In this document: in pieces, positions 7,034 through 12,732 of the stretch | Layout of the letters: each line of letters opens with the position of its first letter | Numbering within the stretch: the first letter of the stretch is position 1 | Assembly: GCA_028718845.1 (NCBI GenBank) | Contig: JAQULA010000026.1 | Span: forward strand, 1 to 12,732 | DNA: 12,732 nt | Direction: 5' to 3' | From: Candidatus Omnitrophota bacterium | GTDB taxonomy: Bacteria > Omnitrophota > Gorgyraeia > B26-G9 | Program-made: the position numbers and the translations under genes | The notes under the pieces: generated by a model | What the model saw: the letters and a program-made list of their open reading frames with translations, nothing else | Told to the model about the DNA's origin: nothing | Databases searched by the model: none

Positions 7034-8160
7034 AGATAATGATTTGCGCCGCCGGCTCCGGCGGACATATTTATCCGGCTTTGCGGTTGGCGGAGGAATT
7101 TTCCCGGGGACGGCCTAAGGCCGAGGTTATATTTCTTTCCACGCGGCGCGCGATCGAGAAGCTGATTTTCGAAAAATTCGACTATCCCGTGTTCACCGTG
7201 GATTTTATTTCGCCTCATTCCGTCCGGGACGGCGGATATCTTAAATTCCTCTTGAAGAATTTAATTTTTCTGTTAAAATTCATTATAGAGAGTGTGCGGG
7301 TGGGTAAGATCGTGTGGCAGGAACAGCCCGACATTGTCGTCGGTTTCGGCGGAATCGGCTCGATTACCGCGGTTATCGCGGCGACCTTATTGCGGATACC
7401 GACGGTGATTCACGAACAGAATCTGGTGCCCGGACGGGCGAACCGGTTTTTATCGCGGTTTGCCTCGAAAGTAAGTCTCGGATTTGCCCAAAGCGCGGCC
7501 TATTTTACGCGCAAAGACACCGAATACACCGGTAATCCGCTGCGCCCCGGGCTGGAGGCGGTCGATCCGTTACGGGCGCGGTGCATGCTGGGATTATCGC
7601 CGGATAAATTTACGGTTTTTGTTTTCGGAGGCAGCCAGGGTTCGGAGTTTATTAACACCGCTTTTTCGCAGGGGGTGCAGTATATCCCGGAGCAGCTTAA
7701 GGGAATGATGCAGGTAATGCATAGTACCGGCTGTGACGATAACAGCGAGATCGCGGAGTGGTATCGTCAGTGCGCGATCTCGGCGCAGATTGTCTCATTT
7801 TGCGACGACATGAGCAGTGCCTATAGCGCGGCGGATATCGTGGTAAGCCGCGCCGGTGCCGGAACGATTAATGAAATATGTTTCTTCGGGCGGCCGGCGG
7901 TGCTGATTCCGTATCCCTATGCTCAGGGGCATCAGGTGTGCAATGCCCGGTATCTGCAGGAACAGGGCGCGGCGTATCTGATCCCGCAGCAACGGGACAG
8001 CGCCCGGGAAATCGGATATCTGATCGCGCGGCTGATCCAGGATAAGCCGGTACTTGAGGCAATGTCGCAAAAAAGCCGGGGCTTGTTCGAAGCGGAAGCA
8101 ACCCCGAAATTGGCGGCGCTGATTACGGCGCTGGCAAATGAAAGCAGTACTATTCGGTAA
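7030..8160 (+). CDS. murG: Undecaprenyl-PP-MurNAc-pentapeptide GlcNAc transferase MurG (lipid II synthase)
   Basis: Peripheral inner-membrane GT-B glycosyltransferase (family GT28) that adds GlcNAc from UDP-GlcNAc to lipid I. It has 376 residues (E. coli 355). The N-terminal domain has GSGGHIYPAL (His13), and IHEQNLVPGRANRFLSRFA. The C-terminal nucleotide-binding domain has VFGGSQGSEFIN, VSRAGAGTINEICFFGRPAVLIP, and PYPYAQGHQVCNARYL. The second glycine-rich loop reads VGFGGIGSITA (residues 104-114), where E. coli has a GMGGYVSGP-type sequence, so the usual Tyr-Val-Ser-Gly-Pro part is replaced. The hydrophobic-basic segment FLLKNLIFLLKFI (around residues 75-87) suits the membrane-association patch of MurG. 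The start overlaps the ftsW stop by 4 nt. A 57-bp gap separates it from murC. Confidence 0.96.
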   Translation: MKIMICAAGSGGHIYPALRLAEEFSRGRPKAEVIFLSTRRAIEKLIFEKFDYPVFTVDFISPHSVRDGGYLKFLLKNLIFLLKFIIESVRVGKIVWQEQPDIVVGFGGIGSITAVIAATLLRIPTVIHEQNLVPGRANRFLSRFASKVSLGFAQSAAYFTRKDTEYTGNPLRPGLEAVDPLRARCMLGLSPDKFTVFVFGGSQGSEFINTAFSQGVQYIPEQLKGMMQVMHSTGCDDNSEIAEWYRQCAISAQIVSFCDDMSSAYSAADIVVSRAGAGTINEICFFGRPAVLIPYPYAQGHQVCNARYLQEQGAAYLIPQQRDSAREIGYLIARLIQDKPVLEAMSQKSRGLFEAEATPKLAALITALANESSTIR

Positions 8161-8203
8161 AGCCGGAGCGCGGGCGGTGCCGGTACGATAAAACGAATTA
8201 CGG

Positions 8204-8210
8204 AAAAAGG
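8204..8210 (+). promoter_or_regulatory. Shine-Dalgarno that fixes the murC start
   Basis: AAAAAGG ends 7 nt before the ATG at 8218 but only 1 nt before an in-frame TTG at 8212. The ATG is therefore the plausible start. The rest of the murG-murC gap (8161-8203) shows no convincing promoter or terminator; it is GC-rich at first, then A-rich near the binding site. Confidence 0.65.
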
Positions 8211-8217
8211 ATTGCTT

Positions 8218-9636
8218 ATGCAATGGATTGAAAAGCTTATCCCCCGGAAGAAAGTGCATTTCATCGGTATCGGCGGAGTGGGGATGAGTGCGTTGGCACA
8301 GATTCTGCTGGCCCGCGGGTTTTGGGTCAGCGGATCGGATATAAAAAAAAGTGCGGTAACCCAACGTTTGGAAAATGCGGGAGCTCAAATCTTCTGCGGG
8401 CATCGGGAAGGCAATGTTCCTGACGTTGATGCCGTTATCTATTCTTCCTGCATTCCTGATACTAACCCGGAGATGATAATTTCCCGGAGGCGTTCTTTGC
8501 TCTGTATCCGCCGGGGCCAGCTGCTGGCCCATTTGATGCAAGGCTGCCGGGGTATTGCCATCGCCGGAGCGCACGGAAAAACCACGACGACCTCACTGAT
8601 ATCGTTGTTACTGCAAAAAAGCGGATTGGACCCGAGTTTCGCCATCGGCGCGGATGTGGATATTCTCTCCGGAAACGCCCGGCACGGCCAGGGTGCTTAT
8701 TTCGTCGCCGAAGCCGATGAAAGTGACGGATCGTTTCTCCTGTTGAAACCGCACTATGCCGTTATTACCAATATCGACCGCGAACACCTCGACTATTATA
8801 AAAATTTGAAACATATTGTTCAGACTTATTCCCGGTTTATCCGCCGGGTCAGCCGCCGGGGGAGGGTATTCTGTTATGGTGAAGACCCCAATATCCGCAG
8901 TGCCCTGGAAGGTTATTCCGGTGAATTTGTCACCTACGGATTTTCTCCGCGCTGTGATATCCGGGCCGGCAACATTGTTTGTGAAGAAATGAATTCTTCT
9001 TTCGATTGCATCATCGGGGGTGATGTATACGGCCGTTTTGACCTCAACATTCCCGGCCGGCATAACGTTTTGAATTCCCTGGCCTGCATCGGTATCGGCC
9101 GGGAACTTGGGCTTGACCGGACAACCATACAGAGTGCCCTGGCGGCGTTTCGCGGGGCGCAGCGGCGTTTCCAGATCAAGAATCCCGACGGCCGGGTAAT
9201 GGTCGTGGATGATTACGCGCATCATCCGACGGAAATAATGGCCACGTTGCAGGCGGCGCGCACCTGGAAAAACCGAAGAATCGTCGGGGTATTTCAGCCC
9301 CATCGTTACAGCCGGACAAAATTTCTTAAAAAAGAATTCGGACGTTGTTTTGCCGACGCCGACCACCTGATCATTACCGATATTTACGCCGCCAGTGAAA
9401 CTCCGATCGACGGGGTCGGGGCGCGGGCGATTTACGAAGAGGTTAAGCATAACGGGCATAAAAGCGTGTGTTTTCTGCCGAAAGAAAAAATCAAGGAACA
9501 TCTGTTATCAATCCTCCGGGACGGAGATGTGCTGATGATGCTGGGGGCCGGAGATATCACCAAACTTGCCGATGAATTGGCCGAGGTGCTGAGCGCGCCC
9601 CGGGTAGGGACAATGTGCGATGAGTGTATTTGCTGA
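8218..9636 (+). CDS. murC: UDP-MurNAc:L-alanine ligase MurC
   Basis: Cytoplasmic Mur ligase that adds L-alanine to UDP-MurNAc, the first step of stem-peptide assembly. With the ATG at 8218 it has 472 residues (E. coli 491). The N-terminal domain has FIGIGGVGMSALA (GIGGVGMS at 17-24) and SGSDIK. The P-loop is GAHGKTTTT starting at residue 117; the His in place of Asn/Ser separates MurC from MurD, E and F. VAEADESDGSFL and ITNIDREHLDYY follow. The C-terminal domain has VDDYAHHPTEI, FQPHRYSRTKF, DIYAASE and LGAGDI. Its last 17 nt overlap the start of murB, which probably couples their translation. The last residues (PRVGTMCDECIC) form a short nonconserved tail, partly imposed by the overlap with murB. 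Confidence 0.97.
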   Translation: MQWIEKLIPRKKVHFIGIGGVGMSALAQILLARGFWVSGSDIKKSAVTQRLENAGAQIFCGHREGNVPDVDAVIYSSCIPDTNPEMIISRRRSLLCIRRGQLLAHLMQGCRGIAIAGAHGKTTTTSLISLLLQKSGLDPSFAIGADVDILSGNARHGQGAYFVAEADESDGSFLLLKPHYAVITNIDREHLDYYKNLKHIVQTYSRFIRRVSRRGRVFCYGEDPNIRSALEGYSGEFVTYGFSPRCDIRAGNIVCEEMNSSFDCIIGGDVYGRFDLNIPGRHNVLNSLACIGIGRELGLDRTTIQSALAAFRGAQRRFQIKNPDGRVMVVDDYAHHPTEIMATLQAARTWKNRRIVGVFQPHRYSRTKFLKKEFGRCFADADHLIITDIYAASETPIDGVGARAIYEEVKHNGHKSVCFLPKEKIKEHLLSILRDGDVLMMLGAGDITKLADELAEVLSAPRVGTMCDECIC

Positions 9637-10582
9637 AGCGGGTCTGGAACAAAAAATTCGCGATCTGGTCAAAGGGGCGGTGAAAGTCGGGGAACCGTTG
9701 TCCCGGCATACTTCATTGCATATCGGCGGCCCGGCTAAATTTTTTGTTGAGCCGGTCGACCGGGCTGATTTGAGCGCGGTGGTCCAATTTTTTAACCGCC
9801 GGTCGACTGCGGTTTATGTTATGGGTGAAGGCAGTAATCTTTTGGTCAGCGATGACGGGCTCGACGCGGCGGTAGTGCGGCTGCGATCGGCTTTTTTTAG
9901 AAGGATAGCGGTGCAGAACAACCTGGTTTTTGCCGCTGCCGGAGTTCCTTTGGCGGCGTTGTGTATTTATGCCGAAAAAAACGGGCTGTCCGGATGCGAA
10001 TTCCTATCCGGCATTCCCGGTACGGTGGGCGGGGCCCTGGTTATGAACGCGGGCAGCCGCGAGGTTGATGCGGATCAGGGCGCAGGCCGCGTGTGCAGTA
10101 TGTCGCAGATTGTTTCCCAACTGGAGGTCATGAACCGGCACGGAGAGGTATCCCTCTATGCCAAAGAGGATGTCGAATTCGGTTACCGTTCGTCAAATCT
10201 CAAAGGTATGATCGTGCTGGGGGCGTGGTTCCGTTTAGCTCCGGCCGATCGAGACGCGATTAAACAGCGCGGTGAACGCTTTATCGGCCGTAAACGTACG
10301 ACCCAGGATTTGACTCTGCCCAGCGCCGGATGTGTGTTTAAGAATCCCGCGGAAAGCCGGCACGGCGCCGGAGCGTTGATCGATCAATGCCGGCTTAAAG
10401 GAACCGTGGTGGGTGACGCGCAGGTTTCGACGATTCATGCCAATTTTATCGTTAATAAAGGGAATGCCCGTTTTGCTGAGGTAAAAGCGCTGATGGAACT
10501 GGTCCAGACTAAAGTCTGGGAACATTGCTCGGTCCGGCTTGAGCCGGAAGTGGAGATCTGGGGACAGGGAGGATTACGATGA
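9620..10582 (+). CDS. murB: UDP-N-acetylenolpyruvoylglucosamine reductase MurB
   Basis: FAD-dependent, NADPH-using cytoplasmic enzyme that reduces UDP-GlcNAc-enolpyruvate to UDP-MurNAc. It has 320 residues and the shorter type II architecture. Visible motifs are TSLHIGGPAKFF, GEGSNLLVSDDGL (GEGSN 69-73), CEFLSGIPGTVGGALVMNAG, FGYRSSNLKG (Arg190 matches the substrate-contacting Arg), SAGCVFKNP, and the terminal LEPEVEIWG (Glu310 probably the catalytic Glu). Cys238 occupies the position of the E. coli proton donor Ser229. Residues about 146-166 (VDADQGAGRVCSMSQI region) are somewhat longer than in typical type II enzymes. GTAGGGA (9604-9610) lies 9 nt before the ATG, inside murC. The stop overlaps the ddl start as ATGA. 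Neighbouring murC and ddl fit this identification. Confidence 0.97.
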   Translation: MSVFAEAGLEQKIRDLVKGAVKVGEPLSRHTSLHIGGPAKFFVEPVDRADLSAVVQFFNRRSTAVYVMGEGSNLLVSDDGLDAAVVRLRSAFFRRIAVQNNLVFAAAGVPLAALCIYAEKNGLSGCEFLSGIPGTVGGALVMNAGSREVDADQGAGRVCSMSQIVSQLEVMNRHGEVSLYAKEDVEFGYRSSNLKGMIVLGAWFRLAPADRDAIKQRGERFIGRKRTTQDLTLPSAGCVFKNPAESRHGAGALIDQCRLKGTVVGDAQVSTIHANFIVNKGNARFAEVKALMELVQTKVWEHCSVRLEPEVEIWGQGGLR

Positions 10583-11511
10583 AACAGTTGCGCAGAATCG
10601 GGATTCTGATGGGGGGATTTTCCAGTGAGCGGGAGATTTCCCTGAAATCCGGGACAGCGGTTGCCGCGGCGCTGCGTTCGTCCGGGTATGAAGTGGAAAC
10701 CGTCGATTTTCACAGCCGGGAAGAATTACGCGCGAAATTGGAGCATATCGCGGTTGACTGTATTTTTAATGCCCTGCACGGCCGGTTCGGAGAGGACGGA
10801 GAGGTTCAGCAGATGCTGGATGCGCTGCGGATACCTTATACCGGTTCCGGTGCCGAGGCCAGCCGTCTGGCTATGGACAAGGTTGCTTCCCGCCGTATTT
10901 TTCAGAGCCGCGGGCTGCGGGTTCCCGAATACCAGCTGTTTAACAAAAATATGGTCATGGATCAAATGTTTTTTTCCGCGTTTCCGCTGGTGGTAAAGCC
11001 CGCGCATGAGGGCTCGAGCATCGGATTGTCGATTGTGCATGATGCCTTATCCCTGCTCTGGGCGGTTGAATATGCGTTTCGGTTCGACCCGGTGGTTATG
11101 GTCGAAAAATATGTGCGCGGCCGGGAAATAACCGTGGGCATTATCGACGATAAGCCTTTGCCGGTGGTTGAAGTTATTCCCAAAAAACCGTTTTATGATT
11201 TTCAGGCAAAGTATACCGCCGGGATGACCGAGTATCGCGTGCCGGCGGATTTTTCCGCGGAAATTACCGAAAAAGCCCAGGCCGCGGCCGTACAGGCCCA
11301 CCGGGCCTTGAAATGCCGCGGTTTTTCGCGGGTCGATATCATCATCGACGGCCGGGACCCGGTAGTGCTTGAGGTTAATACCATTCCCGGAATGACCGCG
11401 ACCAGTTTATTGCCCAAGGCCGCTGCGGCCGATGGTATCGGTTTCCCGGAGTTGTGTTTGAAAATGGTTGCGGCCGCGCTGCGGGAGCCGCTGAGTGCGG
11501 CGGTAGCTTGA
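10579..11511 (+). CDS. ddl: D-alanine:D-alanine ligase Ddl
   Basis: Cytoplasmic ATP-grasp enzyme that joins two D-alanines to make the dipeptide used by MurF. It has 310 residues (E. coli DdlB 306). GGFSSEREISLKSG has Glu17 matching E. coli Glu15, LHGRFGEDG is the His-Gly loop, VVKPAHEGSSIG has Lys140 and Ser146 matching Lys144 and Ser150, and YDFQAKYTAG has Lys211 and Tyr212 matching Lys215 and Tyr216. Tyr at this omega-loop position is the known mark of D-Ala-D-Ala ligases; Phe would suggest D-Ala-D-Lac. VLEVNTIPGMTATSLLPKAA carries the metal-binding Glu and Asn. The AGGGAGG site (10566-10572) is 6 nt before the ATG, and the start overlaps the murB stop by 4 nt. The position between murB and ftsQ is the standard ddlB location. 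Confidence 0.97.
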   Translation: MKQLRRIGILMGGFSSEREISLKSGTAVAAALRSSGYEVETVDFHSREELRAKLEHIAVDCIFNALHGRFGEDGEVQQMLDALRIPYTGSGAEASRLAMDKVASRRIFQSRGLRVPEYQLFNKNMVMDQMFFSAFPLVVKPAHEGSSIGLSIVHDALSLLWAVEYAFRFDPVVMVEKYVRGREITVGIIDDKPLPVVEVIPKKPFYDFQAKYTAGMTEYRVPADFSAEITEKAQAAAVQAHRALKCRGFSRVDIIIDGRDPVVLEVNTIPGMTATSLLPKAAAADGIGFPELCLKMVAAALREPLSAAVA

Positions 11512-11530
11512 GGCCGGCCAAAAGGAGTGT

Positions 11531-12358
11531 ATGCGTAAATTCGCCAGGGTAAAAGCAAAAAAACAGCATCATTTCCTGAGTGTCAAGCAGGTTAAGGAAA
11601 CGGTACATAATAACCGGCTCGGTATTTTTATGTTTGCCGTGATCACCGCCGCGGGAGTGCTGCTGGGGATGGGCATGCATAATTTTATTTTTGCCTCGGA
11701 ATATTTTAATGTGACCGAGATTGAAGTGGTCGACCGCAATCCGGACAAAATCGATTATCCCCTGGGGCGGATCAACAAGACCTCGGTAAATATCTTTAAA
11801 ATCAATCCGGCGGCGGTCGCGAAAAAAATCGAGCAGGATTATTCCGATATTCAAACCGCGATAGTCCAGCGGGTGCTTCCGAATAAACTGATGATTGAGG
11901 TCGTCCGCCGTCATCCGGTGGTACAGATAGCCGTAACCGGTCCCGGGGCGGGGGAACCGCATTATTTTACGGTGAATCAGGAAACCTATGTTCTTAATGA
12001 CCTGGGCGCGCAGCCTCGGCGCGGATTACCGGTGGTTTCCGGCGCCGGCGTCGACCGCGGCCGCATCGAGATCGGACGTTGCTATCCGAAAACAAACCTG
12101 GCCTACGCGCTGGCATTCATGAAGGAATTCAACAGTAATATGTTTTTGAAGCCGTACGCGGTCACGAAAATAGATGTCGCGCTGCCGCGGAGCATGTCGG
12201 TGTTTATTAACGATACCCTGGAAGTGAAAATCGGCGACCGGAACTGGAAAGAACGGCTGGAGAACCTGGCCGGTATTCTCGATAATAAGGACATCGATTT
12301 TTCCAAGGGATATTATGTGGATTTGCGTTTTAAGGACCTGGTATTCGGGAAAAAATAA
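11531..12358 (+). CDS. ftsQ: Cell division protein FtsQ (DivIB family)
   Basis: Bitopic membrane protein of the divisome that links cytoplasmic and periplasmic division proteins (known partners are FtsB and FtsL). It has 275 residues (E. coli 276). It starts with a basic cytoplasmic tail of about 29 residues rich in Lys, Arg and His, then one membrane helix (about residues 30-49). A POTRA-like domain begins around residue 57 with YFNVTEIEV, followed by the beta domain including VLPNKLMIEVVRRHP and GLPVVSGAG, and ends YYVDLRFKDLVFGKK, matching the usual YVDLR-type end of FtsQ. Overall conservation of this family is low, so topology, length and position between ddl and ftsA carry much of the call. 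AAAGGAG (11521-11527) lies 3 nt before the ATG, a short spacing. The 19-nt gap after ddl opens with the 8-bp palindrome GGCCGGCC (11512-11519). Confidence 0.93.
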   Translation: MRKFARVKAKKQHHFLSVKQVKETVHNNRLGIFMFAVITAAGVLLGMGMHNFIFASEYFNVTEIEVVDRNPDKIDYPLGRINKTSVNIFKINPAAVAKKIEQDYSDIQTAIVQRVLPNKLMIEVVRRHPVVQIAVTGPGAGEPHYFTVNQETYVLNDLGAQPRRGLPVVSGAGVDRGRIEIGRCYPKTNLAYALAFMKEFNSNMFLKPYAVTKIDVALPRSMSVFINDTLEVKIGDRNWKERLENLAGILDNKDIDFSKGYYVDLRFKDLVFGKK

Positions 12359-12360
12359 TT

Positions 12361-12732
12361 ATGGCGGGAAATAATTCAATGATTATCGGATTGGATATCG
12401 GAAGCGCGAAGACCACGCTGTGTGCCGGGAATTTCGACCAGAACGGCCGGGTGGAGATCCATAATGTGGCGATGGTGAAATCGCGCGGAGTCGAACGGGG
12501 AGTGGTTACCGATTTAGGCGAGCTGGCCGGGTGCGTGGAAGAAGTCGTGCGCAAAGCGGAAAGTAAATTTAAAACCGCGGAATCATCCGGGTGCCGGAAG
12601 AAAGACCTTAAGATCGAATCGGTTTATGCTACGATCAACGGGGAGCATATCCTGGGAAATAATACCAAGGGAGTGTTGAACCTGTCGCAGCGCCCGGTGG
12701 AAATAACCCGCAAAGATACCCAGCGAACGGTC
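12361..12732 (+). CDS. ftsA: Cell division protein FtsA, 5' end only
   Basis: Actin-like ATPase that anchors FtsZ filaments to the membrane and recruits later divisome proteins. The first 124 codons are present and the frame is open to the right edge. The protein begins MAGNNSMIIGLDIGSAKTTL, which contains the phosphate 1 motif of the actin/Hsp70 fold (GLDIGSAKT). The FtsA-typical SRGVERGVVTDL and the start of the 1C subdomain (KIESVYATINGEHI, then GVLNLS and EITRKDTQR) follow. A short insert, FKTAESSGCRKKD, lies between the helix and the 1C strand. Two in-frame ATGs, at 12361 and 12379, are possible starts; each has a GGGA-type site 9-10 nt upstream, and neither is strong. The gene begins 2 nt after the ftsQ stop. 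ftsZ is expected next, outside the window. Confidence 0.93.
   Translation, partial: MAGNNSMIIGLDIGSAKTTLCAGNFDQNGRVEIHNVAMVKSRGVERGVVTDLGELAGCVEEVVRKAESKFKTAESSGCRKKDLKIESVYATINGEHILGNNTKGVLNLSQRPVEITRKDTQRTV

Noticed and set aside
7795..8574. 259-codon minus-strand frame spanning the murG end, the gap and the murC start
   Set aside because: It is codon-aligned with both murG and murC, crosses their junction, and its translation shows only low-complexity basic sequence without motifs.
8608..9501. 297-codon minus-strand frame opposite murC
   Set aside because: Same codon-aligned shadow effect over an intact murC with all its motifs; no recognisable protein family.
11512..11519. GGCCGGCC palindrome between ddl and ftsQ as an operator
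   Set aside because: GGCC and CCGG words are common throughout the window, so an 8-bp palindrome of them is weak evidence.
1..12732. A new defence, mobile or biosynthetic system
   Set aside because: Every long plus-strand frame is a recognisable cell wall or division gene, and no transposase, integrase, CRISPR repeat, tRNA or unfamiliar gene was seen.

Overview
This window is an uninterrupted stretch of a bacterial division and cell wall (dcw) cluster. All genes lie on the plus strand and there is almost no non-coding DNA. The order is ftsI (3' end only), murE, murF, mraY, murD, ftsW, murG, murC, murB, ddl, ftsQ and ftsA (5' end only). This is the classical order known from Escherichia coli and many other bacteria; mraZ, rsmH (mraW) and ftsL would be expected upstream and ftsZ downstream, outside the window.

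The organism is a bacterium with an ordinary peptidoglycan pathway. MurE carries the DNPR signature of meso-diaminopimelate-adding enzymes, and Ddl keeps the Tyr of D-Ala:D-Ala ligases, so a meso-DAP, D-Ala-D-Ala stem peptide is predicted. With FtsQ and FtsA encoded beside the mur genes, this fits a diderm, Gram-negative type lineage. Base composition is moderately GC-rich, with many CCGG and GGCC words. The exact phylum cannot be fixed from sequence reading alone. A lineage such as Omnitrophota or another PVC-related or deltaproteobacterial-like group is my low-confidence guess.

Layout: 1-429 holds the transpeptidase end of FtsI. Bases 432-3334 hold MurE and MurF. Bases 3335-3446 form the longest intergenic gap (112 bp), AT-rich in its second half, with an imperfect hairpin and two ATATACT repeats; it is the best candidate for an internal promoter or processing site. 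Bases 3447-8160 hold mraY, murD, ftsW and murG, packed with 4-nt ATGA overlaps at murD/ftsW and ftsW/murG. After a 57-bp gap come murC, murB and ddl (8218-11511), with overlaps of 17 and 4 nt, then ftsQ and the start of ftsA.

The genes form one pathway. MurB and MurC-F build UDP-MurNAc-pentapeptide in the cytoplasm, with Ddl supplying D-Ala-D-Ala. MraY and MurG make lipid I and lipid II at the inner face of the membrane. FtsW polymerises and FtsI crosslinks the septal glycan, while FtsQ and FtsA connect this synthesis to the divisome. I found no mobile element, CRISPR array, RNA gene or unfamiliar gene. The points of interest are details: a Cys at the MurB proton-donor position, the murF-mraY gap, an unusual MurG acceptor-side loop, and a duplicated start context at ftsA. 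I do not see a previously undescribed system here.
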